Shown here one piece after another: positions 44,616-51,189 of a stretch of DNA of 52,000 nt (its first letter is position 1; every line of letters starts with the position of its first letter). Source of the stretch: 43-108 sp001915545. GTDB taxonomy: Bacteria > Bacteroidota > Bacteroidia > Bacteroidales > Bacteroidaceae. A program made the translations under genes and the position numbers. The stretch covers positions 1-52,000 of the forward strand of contig CABUGV010000024.1 in NCBI GenBank assembly GCA_902491215.1, in the 5' to 3' direction. Under the pieces are notes generated by a model, which had not been told where the DNA came from, ran no database searches, and was given only the letters and a program-made list of their open reading frames with translations.

Positions 44616-44656
44616 CGTCATCCCTGGCCAGGACCAGGAATCTCATCTCAATGACG
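44616..44656. repeat. Family B palindrome
   Basis: CGTCATCCCTGG, CCAGGA, CCAGGAATCT, closing AATGACGG. Confidence 0.78.
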
Positions 44657-44678
44657 GTACAATGTCAGCGAGAACACA

Positions 44679-44790
44679 GTGCGCTTTACCTAGTGAAGCA
44701 AACTTCACGTTTTACCTAGCGAGCCCGCTCGCGTTTACCTAACAAAGCACAGCTTTGTGTTTTACCTTAGCGCAAAGCCCGCTTTGCGCT
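44679..44790. repeat. Family A hairpin array (right arm only)
   Basis: GTGAAGC/CTTCAC, GCGAGC/GCTCGC, ACAAAGC/GCTTTGT and GCGCAAAGC/GCTTTGCGC. The last hairpin directly abuts the lipocalin stop codon. Confidence 0.82.
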
Positions 44791-45307
44791 ACAAGTCCGA
44801 CACCAGCCCCTGATCAACAAAGATAAGCTTATCCGTATCATACCCGCGTGCACGCAACTTGCTCAGCAGTTCCCCTTTGACCACATCCGTAATCGTCCTC
44901 TCACGACTCAGGATCCAGAGATACTTATCCGAACTGCTTCCAACCAGCGCATACCTATAATCAGGATCAATATCCATCACATAATAATCAGAATAGAACC
45001 ACAAGAAGAACGCAACCTTCAACCTTCCCGGTTGCGAAACATCAGGCTGTTTCGCCCGCCCACGTATACTACGTTTCTTGCCGTTCCTCACACCCTCATT
45101 AACCAAAAGCACCTTGCCGCTGTCCGTCATCATATACATTGCAGACACATGCGACATGCCCCGTTCAAAACTATGATCATATCTGGCCAGCTCATACCAC
45201 CGGCCCATGAAACGTTCCAGATCCAGCGACCGCACAGTACTGTTATCCACAGTCACCTTGCCGCCACGTCCAAACAAAGAACTCAAAAACGAAAATATAT
45301 TTCCCAT
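44789..45307 (-). CDS. Lipocalin family protein (Blc-like)
   Basis: 172 residues from MGNIFSFLSSLFGRGG; a start nine codons upstream is possible. The lipocalin signature GRWYELARYDHSFERG (GxW at about 39-41) and the strands ending VGSSSDKYLWILSRE match the Blc group, which binds lipids or fatty acids. No lipobox Cys is seen, unlike E. coli Blc, and the N-terminus is only weakly hydrophobic, so location is uncertain. Its stop is immediately followed by a repeat hairpin. Confidence 0.85.
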   Translation of the reverse strand: MGNIFSFLSSLFGRGGKVTVDNSTVRSLDLERFMGRWYELARYDHSFERGMSHVSAMYMMTDSGKVLLVNEGVRNGKKRSIRGRAKQPDVSQPGRLKVAFFLWFYSDYYVMDIDPDYRYALVGSSSDKYLWILSRERTITDVVKGELLSKLRARGYDTDKLIFVDQGLVSDL

Positions 45308-45466
45308 AATATAGATATTAAAAAGGCCTTTCAAAGGAACAAACCTCTAAAAGCCCCCACAAAATACAAAAACTCAACCATACCAACAACAAACCACCAC
45401 AAAAAGTTCACACACCAGACGAAAAAGCAAAGACGCACATATTTAATTTTAAAGTTGAATATCACA

Positions 45467-45487
45467 TTAATATATTGCATATATTAA
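45467..45487 (+). promoter_or_regulatory. Operator-like palindrome of the Panacea TA locus
   Basis: TTAATATAT, TGC, ATATATTAA: perfect 9-bp arms in 21 bp. It covers the -33 element of the promoter, as expected for autorepression by the MqsA-like part of the antitoxin. Confidence 0.65.
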
Positions 45488-45505
45488 ACGAAATCGTTAC
45501 TTTTG
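45474..45505 (+). promoter_or_regulatory. Promoter of the Panacea TA locus
   Basis: ATTG (45474-45477), 20 bp, TACTTTTG (45498-45505), 5 bp before the toxin ATG, so the mRNA may be nearly leaderless. Confidence 0.6.
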
Positions 45506-45510
45506 CAAAA

Positions 45511-45870
45511 ATGCAACCATTTATGGCGACAAAAGAAGAAGTAGAATATTTCCTGTCTCAATTCAACCAAAAAGTAAAAGTTTTTTGAATTGTCTTTCGT
45601 GACGATAGAGGGAAAAACATGTAAACCCTTTTGGAATTGGAAATCACTCCCAAATACAGAGAAGATATAATAATGCAACTTGAAACTAATGATTATGTCG
45701 ATGGACCGATAGAAGACACCTTAAATAAGAAAGGAGATATGTGGGTGTTTGGCAAAGACATAAAAGGCAATGATGTATATATTAAAATATCTATGGGATT
45801 CAGCAGTTCAAGCGCCATTTGTATATCTTTTCATATAGCAGAGCAAAAGATTAAATATAAATTCAAATAG
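45511..45870 (+). pseudogene. MqsR-like toxin of a Panacea TA system, inactivated by two nonsense codons
   Basis: One uninterrupted frame from ATG 45511 (alternative ATG 45523, MATKEEVEYF) to TAG 45868 encodes about 119 codons but contains TGA at 45586-45588 and TAA at 45622-45624. Reading through gives KVKVF-x-IVFRDDRGKNM-x-TLLELEITPKYRED, then WVFGKDIKGNDVYIKISMG and ICISFHIAEQ, the layout of the MqsR-like toxins paired with Panacea antitoxins in Bacteroidales. Single base changes (for example GGA to TGA and CAA to TAA) explain both stops. The antitoxin gene follows 2 bp later. Confidence 0.8.
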
Positions 45871-45872
45871 TT

Positions 45873-46859
45873 ATGAGAAGTCCATTTACCGGAGGTGCCA
45901 CTATTCTCCTTACAGAAACTCGGATGGCAGTTTTTCGCAAAGAAGAATATGAATACACATACGTATGCTACAAATGTGTAGATACCGAAGAAACATTCAC
46001 CACTACTCAGATGGATGTTGTAAACACAGCTCAAATATACAACGCTTATCGCGCCAAACACGGGATACCATTCCCTGATGAAATCAAAGAAATAAGAAGC
46101 AGATATGAATTGTCAGCATCAAAGATGTCTAAAATTTTAGGATTCGGAGATAACCAATATCGCTTATACGAAAACGGAGAAATGCCAAGTCTGGCAAACG
46201 GACGAGTCCTAAAAGCCATACAATCTCCAAAAACATTTGAAACATTTGTTGATGCAGCAACAGGTGTTTTATCCAACGAGGAACGTCAGAATATTAAAAG
46301 ACGTTTAGAAGAATATGAGAACAAGGCTTTCAAAGAAGGATTTCTCTGTAATTTGATTTACGGAGGCGGATGTCGTGACAAATATAACGGCTATGCAATG
46401 CAATCTATAAGCAGATTAAAAAATGTCATTTTATTCTTCATTGAAAAATTTGAAGGAGTCTTTGTTACTCAAATGAACAAATTGCTGTTTTATACAGACT
46501 TCTTAGCCTATAGAGAAAATGGGCAAGCTATGACCGGATTGACATTCAAAGCAATACAATATGGCCCAGTACCCAACTGTTGGGATAAGGTTTATGCCCT
46601 TTTAGACGACATTCAACAGATAGAAGTTGAAAGCAAAAACGGAAACATTGGAATGAAACTTATATCGGATATTTCATGCGACCTATCAAGTTTCACAAAT
46701 GAACAAATGAATATATTGGAAAAGGTTTACACCACATTTAAAAACGACAGTCCCACTTCTATTTCTGAAAAAAGCCACGACGAGCCGGCGTGGATCAATA
46801 ATAAAGAACTGCATTCATCTATAGATTTCAAATATGCATTCTCATTAAAAAATATCTGA
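45873..46859 (+). CDS. MqsA-like antitoxin with C-terminal Panacea (SocA-like, DUF4065) domain
   Basis: 328 residues. The N-terminal 60 residues resemble the YgiT/MqsA zinc-finger region, keeping CYKC but losing the first Cys pair. Residues about 66-110 (IPFPDEIKEIRSRYELSASKMSKILGFGDNQYRLYENG) are the MqsA helix-turn-helix. From about 175, SRLKNVILFFIEKFEGVFVTQMNKLLFYTDFLAYRENG and TFKAIQYGPVPNCWDKVYALLDD are the Panacea domain, known as a hyper-versatile toxin-neutralising module. The frame is intact although the toxin is broken. Confidence 0.88.
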   Translation: MRSPFTGGATILLTETRMAVFRKEEYEYTYVCYKCVDTEETFTTTQMDVVNTAQIYNAYRAKHGIPFPDEIKEIRSRYELSASKMSKILGFGDNQYRLYENGEMPSLANGRVLKAIQSPKTFETFVDAATGVLSNEERQNIKRRLEEYENKAFKEGFLCNLIYGGGCRDKYNGYAMQSISRLKNVILFFIEKFEGVFVTQMNKLLFYTDFLAYRENGQAMTGLTFKAIQYGPVPNCWDKVYALLDDIQQIEVESKNGNIGMKLISDISCDLSSFTNEQMNILEKVYTTFKNDSPTSISEKSHDEPAWINNKELHSSIDFKYAFSLKNI

Positions 46860-46870
46860 TACTATTTTAC

Positions 46871-46903
46871 AGGCGGTGTTCTAAAAAAGTCCACCGCCTT
46901 TTT
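46871..46903 (+). terminator. Terminator of the Panacea locus
   Basis: AGGCGGTG (46871-46878), 13-base loop, CACCGCCT (46892-46899) and a T5 tract. Confidence 0.88.
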
Positions 46904-46946
46904 CATTCTCAATAACTATATCCAACTTCATAGCTAATGGACAACC

Positions 46947-47055
46947 ATTACCTAACAAATTAAAAGTCGCATTTATCTAGCACGAAGTGCATTTACCTAG
47001 CAGGCACAACCTGCGTTTTACCTTGTGAAGCCCGCTTCACACATGTTCTTCTGTC
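46947..47055. repeat. Family A hairpin array (right arm only)
   Basis: GCAC/GTGC, GCAGG/CCTGC, TGTGAAGC/GCTTCACA, ending in GTTCTTCTGTC. Starts a gene-free block of about 3 kb that runs to upxY. Confidence 0.8.
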
Positions 47056-47101
47056 AAAAACACAGTAAACACCCACAAAACACCACAAGTGCCAACGACA
47101 C

Positions 47102-47129
47102 CGTCATCCCTGGCCCGGACCAGGGATCT
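47102..47129. repeat. Family B palindrome
   Basis: CGTCATCCCTGG, CCCGGA, CCAGGGATCT; the closing half is lost. Confidence 0.75.
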
Positions 47130-47161
47130 TCTTCATCCCAAGCAGGATGCCACATTTATTC

Positions 47162-47417
47162 AGACATAAGAACAAAAGAACTACAGCAACGAAGTTGCAG
47201 GTAAATGACAATGTAAGCATTGCAGGTAAAAACATCACACCTGTGATGCAGGTAAAAGTTATCAGCTAGCGCAAAGCGCATTTAACTAGCACAAAGTGCG
47301 TTTTACCTAGTTGAAGCTCTGCTTCACGTTTAACTTGCGAGCCCGCTCGTATTTTACCTAGCAGGCACAACCTGCGTTTTACCTTGTGAAACCCGCTTCA
47401 CACATGTTCTTCTGTCT
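47162..47417. repeat. Family A complete mirror composite (type example)
   Basis: Left boundary AGACATAAGAACAAAAGAAC, right boundary GTTCTTCTGTCT. Left arm: GCAAC/GTTGC, CAATG/CATTG, CATCAC/GTGATG, each followed by AGGTAAA. Centre: AGTTATCAGCTAGC. Right arm: GCGCAAAGCGC, GCAC/GTGC, TGAAGC/GCTTCA, GCGAGC/GCTCG, GCAGG/CCTGC, TGTGAA/TTCACA, with TTTTACCTAG linkers. Confidence 0.88.
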
Positions 47418-47442
47418 TAAAATATCATAAACACCCACAAGG

Positions 47443-47608
47443 CTATTACCTAGCGCAAAGCGCGTTTACCTAGCAAAACAAAGTTTTGAGCTTTACCTAG
47501 TGAAGCAAGCTTCACGTTTTACCTAGCGAGCCCGCTCGCGTTTACCTAACAAAGCACAGCTTTGTGTTTTACCTAGCAAAGCCCCGCTTTGCAAATGTTC
47601 TTCTGTCT
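47443..47608. repeat. Family A hairpin array (right arm only)
   Basis: CTATTACCTA start, then GCGCAAAGCGC, AAAAC-type, GTGAAGC/GCTTCAC, GCGAGC/GCTCGC, ACAAAGC/GCTTTGT and GCAAAGC/GCTTTGC, ending GTTCTTCTGTCT. Confidence 0.85.
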
Positions 47609-47619
47609 AAAAACAAACT

Positions 47620-47759
47620 AGCGAAGCGTTTAACTAGCAAAACTCAGTTTTGCGTTTTACCTAGTTGAAGCCCTGCCTCACGTTTACCTCGCGAGCGTGC
47701 TAGCATTTTACCTAGCAGACAAAGTCTGCGTTTTACCTTGCAAAGCCCCGCTTTGCAAA
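47620..47759. repeat. Family A hairpin array (right arm only)
   Basis: GCGAAGCGT, GCAAAAC/GTTTTGC, TTGAAGC (partly decayed), GCGAGC/GCTAGC (one mismatch), GCAGAC/GTCTGC and GCAAAGC/GCTTTGC. Between 47760 and 47892 a pyrimidine-skewed stretch with repeated GAGCCCTC follows. Confidence 0.8.
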
Positions 47760-47892
47760 TTCCGAGCCCTCGCAACAAAACTTCCGAGCCCTCAAAAATT
47801 CTTTCCCGAGCGCCCAGAACAAACACCACGAGCCCTCACATCCTCCCCCACGTTCCCAAACACCCACAAAACATCACAAGCACCAACGATGC

Positions 47893-47934
47893 CGTCATCC
47901 CTGGCCTGGACCAGGGATCTGATCTCAATGACGG
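47893..47934. repeat. Family B palindrome
   Basis: CGTCATCCCTGG, CCTGGA, CCAGGGATCT, closing AATGACGG. Confidence 0.8.
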
Positions 47935-47971
47935 TACAATGCCAGCGAGAGCACGAAACATAAAATAATAA

Positions 47972-48190
47972 AGACATAAGAACCATAGCAATGCGAGCAT
48001 TGCAGGTAAATGACACCGCCATCGCGGTGCAGGTAAAAGGCATCGTAAACGATGCAGGTAAAAGCAATGCTGGGCATTGCAGGTAAAAGTTATCAGCTAG
48101 CGCAAAGCGCATTTAACTAGCAAAACAATGTTTTTGCGTTTTACCTAGTTGAAGCTCTGCTTCACGTTTAACTTGCAAAACACGTTTTGC
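47972..48190. repeat. Family A hairpin array with long left arm
   Basis: Left arm: GCAATG/GCATTGC-type, CACCGC/GCGGTG, GCATCG/CGATGC, GCAATGC/GCATTGC with AGGTAAA linkers. Centre AGTTATCAGCTAGC. Right arm: GCGCAAAGCGC, AAAACA unit, TGAAGC/GCTTCA, GCAAAAC/GTTTTGC. Confidence 0.85.
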
Positions 48191-48193
48191 ACC

Positions 48194-48327
48194 TCTGTTC
48201 TTATACAACAAAAGAGTCATAGACTCAACACCGCAGGTGCAAATATTGAAAGAGCAAAGGTATGTCAAGCTTGCTTGAAAAGACATTTGAACGTTCAATG
48301 AACTTTTGTTCTTATGTTCTTATGTCT
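48194..48327. repeat. Family C element 6
   Basis: GCACC-type GCAGGTGC, outer stem ATTGAA/TTCAAT, inner TCAAGC/GCTTGA and ATGTC/GACAT. Ends GTTCTTATGTCT. Stem sequences differ from elements 3-5 but still pair. Confidence 0.78.
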
Positions 48328-48338
48328 AAAAACAAAAA

Positions 48339-48456
48339 CTATTACCTAGCGAGCATTCGCGATTTACCTTGCGTAGCATTTTACCTAACAGGCACCGCCT
48401 GCGTTTAACCAACAAATCCACGCTTTGTATTTTACCTTGCAAAACCCGTTTTGCAC
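48339..48456. repeat. Family A array, first copy of a duplicated block
   Basis: CTATTACCTA, GCGAG/TTCGC unit, ACAGG/CCTG, CAAA/TTTG and GCAAAAC/GTTTTGC. Nearly identical to 48767-48885. Confidence 0.82.
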
Positions 48457-48471
48457 ACATGCCAGCGATGC

Positions 48472-48588
48472 CGTCATCCCTGGCTAGGACCAGGGATCTT
48501 ATCTCAATGCAAGCACAAATGCCGACGATAAAAGAAAGCGTCCGACAGCCAATGAACATAAGGTTCCTGGTCCCAGCCAGGAATGACG
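48472..48588. repeat. Family B inverted pair
   Basis: Forward 48472-48510 and reverse 48561-48588 copies. Confidence 0.8.
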
Positions 48589-48616
48589 CTATAGCAACAG
48601 CTACAATAACATATCC

Positions 48617-48755
48617 CTTCTGTTCTTTTTCAACAAAAAGAGTTGAAAACTCAGCACCAAAGATGTAAACATTGAAAGAGCAAAGGTATGTCAAGCTTGC
48701 TTGAACAGACATTTGAACGTTCAATGTACCCTTTTGTTCTTATGTTCTTATGTCT
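48617..48755. repeat. Family C element 7
   Basis: CTTCTGTTCTT start, CATTGAA/TTCAATG outer stem, TCAAGC/GCTTGA inner stem, GTTCTTATGTCT end. Confidence 0.8.
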
Positions 48756-48765
48756 AAAAACAAAA

Positions 48766-48885
48766 ATTATTACCTCGCGAGCATTCGCGATTTACCTTGC
48801 GTAGCATTTTACCTAACAGGCACCGCCTGCGTTTAACCAACAAATCCACGCTTTGTATTTTACCTTGCAAAACCCGTTTTGCACA
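48766..48885. repeat. Family A array, second copy of a duplicated block
   Basis: Matches 48339-48456 almost base for base (TTACCTCGCGAG versus TTACCTAGCGAG), including the following family B copy. Confidence 0.82.
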
Positions 48886-48899
48886 CATGCCAGCGATAC

Positions 48900-48927
48900 C
48901 GTCATCCCTGGCTAGGACCAGGGATCT
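48900..48927. repeat. Family B palindrome
   Basis: CGTCATCCCTGG, CTAGGA, CCAGGGATCT. Confidence 0.78.
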
Positions 48928-49116
48928 AATCAGAAACCAAGCTGGATGCTGCAATAAATAAAGACACAAGAACAAAAGAACACAAGAATACATAATGATG
49001 AACATCCGACAGATCTTACATGAACAAGCTCATGGCATTTCTGCCAAACATTCATCATACAAACTAATTTGTAAGTGCAAAGCACAGTATTCTTAAAAGA
49101 AACAAAAGAAAGAATC

Positions 49117-49251
49117 TTCTGTTCTTTCTAAACAAAGAGTTGCAGACCAGCGCCACAGGTGCCGGCATTGAAGAATTGGAATATGCATCAAATTTATTTG
49201 AATGGATATTAAATTCTTCAATGTCTCTTTTGTTCTTATGTTCTTATGTCT
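49117..49251. repeat. Family C element 8
   Basis: CTTCTGTTCTT start; outer stem ATTGAAGAAT/ATTCTTCAAT; inner TCAAAT/ATTTGA; GTTCTTATGTCT end. From 48928 to 49116 no repeat or gene is recognised. Confidence 0.78.
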
Positions 49252-49276
49252 TAAAAATAAGAAGTAAACACCCAAC

Positions 49277-49412
49277 CTTCTGTTCTTGTCCAAACAAAAG
49301 AGTCGTAGCCAAGCACCAAAGGTGCAAACATTGAAAGAGCAAAGGTATGTCAAGCCCGCTTGAACAGACATTTGAACATTCAATGAACTTTTGTTCTTAT
49401 GTTCTTATGTCT
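49277..49412. repeat. Family C element 9
   Basis: CTTCTGTTCTTG start; CATTGAA/TTCAATG outer stem; TCAAGC/GCTTGA inner stem; GTTCTTATGTCT end. Confidence 0.78.
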
Positions 49413-49423
49413 AAAAACAAAAA

Positions 49424-49645
49424 CTATTACCTAGCGAGCATTCGCGATTTACCTTGCGCAAAAGCGCGTTTTAACTAATGAAGCCTAGCTTCATGTTTTA
49501 CCTTGCAACAAAGTTGCATTTTACCTAGCAAACCAAAAGTTTGCATTTACCTAGCGACCCTGCTCGCGTTTACCTAACAAAGCACAGCTTTGTGTTTTAC
49601 CTAGCGAGCAAGCTCGCGTATTACCTTGTGAAGCCCTGCTTCACA
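49424..49645. repeat. Family A hairpin array (right arm only, nine units)
   Basis: Units include GCGAG/TTCGC, GCGC/GCGC, ATGAAGC/GCTTCAT, GCAAC/GTTGC, GCAAAC/GTTTGC, ACAAAGC/GCTTTGT, GCGAGC/GCTCGC and TGTGAAGC/GCTTCACA. Last array before the invertible promoter. Confidence 0.85.
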
Positions 49646-49743
49646 CCAGTTCTTTCCCGCCTTTTTGAAAAGTGTAAATCCGCCAACAATTTAACACATC
49701 AAAAAAAATAAAGTTTCCAAAACGCACATAAATAAAAAAAACA

Positions 49744-49923
49744 TATCTCTTGCGAGGAGATATGCGACAATGCAAAGATACGTAAAAAAATAATATCAGT
49801 ACAAAACTGATAATCAAATGATTTTATTGACATAAGATTTTAACAGTTGATGGTGTATGAAGACCATTGGACTATGCGTCTTTTATACCTTAAATTCACC
49901 TAAATATCTCCTCGCAAGAGATA
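49744..49923. promoter_or_regulatory. Invertible promoter segment upstream of upxY (currently pointing away)
   Basis: TATCTCTTGCGAGGAGATAT (49744-49763) and its exact reverse complement (49904-49923) flank 140 bp. Inside, on the minus strand, is a promoter: TTTG (49802-49805), 21 bp, TATCTTTG (49773-49780). Bacteroides capsule loci use such promoters flipped by a serine invertase of the Mpi type. In the present orientation the promoter fires away from upxY; after inversion its -7 would lie at 49887-49894, about 40 bp before the leader ORF. Confidence 0.85.
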
Positions 49924-49935
49924 AACACTAAGAAA

Positions 49936-50019
49936 ATGCGAAAGATTATCAAAGCTAGCACAGGCGTTTATCCGTGCAATCAAAGTTATAAACACTTGGG
50001 GTTCAGTAATTTATACTAA
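49936..50019 (+). CDS. Possible 27-residue leader ORF before upxY
   Basis: ATG 49936 to TAA 50017-50019 encodes MRKIIKASTGVYPCNQSYKH followed by LGFSNLY. It sits between the invertible segment and upxY, in the same frame as upxY and 18 bp ahead of it. It could be a leader peptide acting in the antitermination region, or chance. Confidence 0.4.
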   Translation: MRKIIKASTGVYPCNQSYKHLGFSNLY

Positions 50020-50037
50020 CATCAAGGATTCGAAGGT

Positions 50038-50640
50038 ATGCACATATACCAGATGGGAGCCACCCAGAACTTCACACAAACACACATGGCCGCAGACACA
50101 GACAAAACCACCAAACGATGGTACGCCATGCGTGCGCTCTATAATCACGAGATGTCCGTAAAAGCCACGTTCGACAACGACGGCATCGAATGCTTCATCC
50201 CGCTGACATACGAAGTACAGACCGTCAAGGGAAGAAAAACCACAGTTCCCAAACCGGCCGTCAGCAACCTCATCTTCGTACATTCCAACGAGCACGAGCT
50301 GGAACCATACCTTCAACAAAACAGATTCCTACAATACATATTCTTCAAGGGAGGCCGAAAAAACGGCATCATCACCGTGCCCGACAAGCAGATGAACGAC
50401 TTCATCACCCTAGCCGAGGCGCGCAAACAGAAACCGCTCTTCTTCACCCCCGATGAGCTCAACGTCAGCCGAGGCACCCACGTGCGCATCCACGGAGGTC
50501 CGCTCGACGGTGTCGAAGGCATCTTCATGAAAGTGAAGGGTGCCCGCGCCAAGCGCATCGTCGTCCAGCTCAAAGGCATCGCCACCGTAGCCACCGAGAT
50601 CTGCCCCGACCTCATCGAAGTCCTCCCCAACACAGAATAA
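50038..50640 (+). CDS. UpxY-family NusG-like transcription antiterminator
   Basis: 200 residues (a start at M17, 50086, MAADTDKTTKRWYAMRALYN, is also plausible). Residues about 25-135 form the NGN domain (KRWYAMRALYNHEMSVKATF, IECFIPLTYEV, KPAVSNLIFVHSNE); residues about 147-195 hold the KOW domain (VSRGTHVRIHGGPLDGVEGIF). UpxY proteins act in cis on the leader of surface-polysaccharide operons so RNA polymerase passes the 5' untranslated region. It is the first full gene behind an invertible promoter, so the window probably ends at the head of a capsule-type locus. More GC-rich than its surroundings. Confidence 0.9.
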   Translation: MHIYQMGATQNFTQTHMAADTDKTTKRWYAMRALYNHEMSVKATFDNDGIECFIPLTYEVQTVKGRKTTVPKPAVSNLIFVHSNEHELEPYLQQNRFLQYIFFKGGRKNGIITVPDKQMNDFITLAEARKQKPLFFTPDELNVSRGTHVRIHGGPLDGVEGIFMKVKGARAKRIVVQLKGIATVATEICPDLIEVLPNTE

Positions 50641-50678
50641 CAGACAAAAGCGATACAAATCCCAACTGCCTGCGATGT

Positions 50679-50717
50679 CGTCATCCCTGGCCAGGACCAG
50701 GAATCTAATCTCAACGA
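50679..50717. repeat. Family B palindrome
   Basis: CGTCATCCCTGG, CCAGGA, CCAGGAATCT, 38 bp after the upxY stop. Confidence 0.78.
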
Positions 50718-50757
50718 CACCACAATGTCAGCGAGAACACAAAGCAACAATAAATAA

Positions 50758-50889
50758 AGACACAAGAACTACAGCAACAAAGTTGCAGGTAAATGACAAT
50801 GTAAGCATTGCAGGTAAAAACATCGCTTACGATGCAGGTAAGAGCTATTAGCTAGCGAAGCGTTTTAACTTGCAAAACTCGTTTTGCAC
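50758..50889. repeat. Family A mirror array
   Basis: AGACACAAGAAC start; left arm GCAAC/GTTGC, CAATG/CATTG, CATCG/CGATG with AGGTAAA; centre AGCTATTAGCTAGC; right arm GCGAAGCG and GCAAAAC/GTTTTGC. Confidence 0.85.
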
Positions 50890-50903
50890 AAGTGCCCGCG
50901 ACA

Positions 50904-50945
50904 CTGTCATCCCTGGCAAGGACCAGGGATCTAATCTCAACGACA
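50904..50945. repeat. Family B palindrome
   Basis: TGTCATCCCTGG, CAAGGA, CCAGGGATCT, AACGACAG. Confidence 0.75.
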
Positions 50946-50984
50946 GCACAATGTCATCGAGAGCACTAGGCAGCAACAAAATAA

Positions 50985-51178
50985 AGACACAAGAACTACA
51001 ACAAAGTTGCAGGTAAATGACAATGTAAGCATTGCAGGTAAAAACATCGCTTACGATGCAGGTAATAGCTATTAGCTAGCGAACCCGTTCGCATTTATCT
51101 AGCACAAAGTGCATTTACCTAGCAGGCACAGCCTGCGTTTTACCTTGTGAAGCCCGCTTCACACATGTTCTTATGTCT
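50985..51178. repeat. Family A complete mirror composite
   Basis: AGACACAAGAAC to GTTCTTATGTCT. Left arm identical in plan to 50758-50889; right arm GCGAAC/GTTCGC, GCAC/GTGC, GCAGG/CCTGC, TGTGAAGC/GCTTCACA, matching the composite at 36995-37175 in unit order. Confidence 0.87.
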
Positions 51179-51189
51179 AAAAAAAATAA

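Noticed and set aside
45511..45870. TGA recoding (Gly or Sec) in the MqsR-like toxin
   Set aside because: A second in-frame stop is TAA, TGA ends other genes here normally, and no selenocysteine insertion hairpin is evident; two nonsense mutations are simpler.
47644..49383. Several 60-130-codon open frames in the repeat block
   Set aside because: All run through hairpin repeats, repeat the same peptide from each copy (for example GTRNLM or LARDDGIAG), and have no start signals; they are by-products of the repeats.
36672..49645. CRISPR array
   Set aside because: Units recur at 20-30 bp, but the constant part is a short AT-rich linker and the variable parts are self-complementary hairpins reused many times, not unique spacers; no cas genes are present.
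46947..49645. Integron cassette array with attC sites
   Set aside because: No cassette ORFs, no integrase, no RYYYAAC/GTTRRRY core sites; the hairpins are much too short and dense.
49744..49923. Simple terminator hairpin from the 20-bp inverted repeat
   Set aside because: The arms are 140 bp apart with a consensus promoter between them and sit before upxY, which fits an invertible promoter far better.
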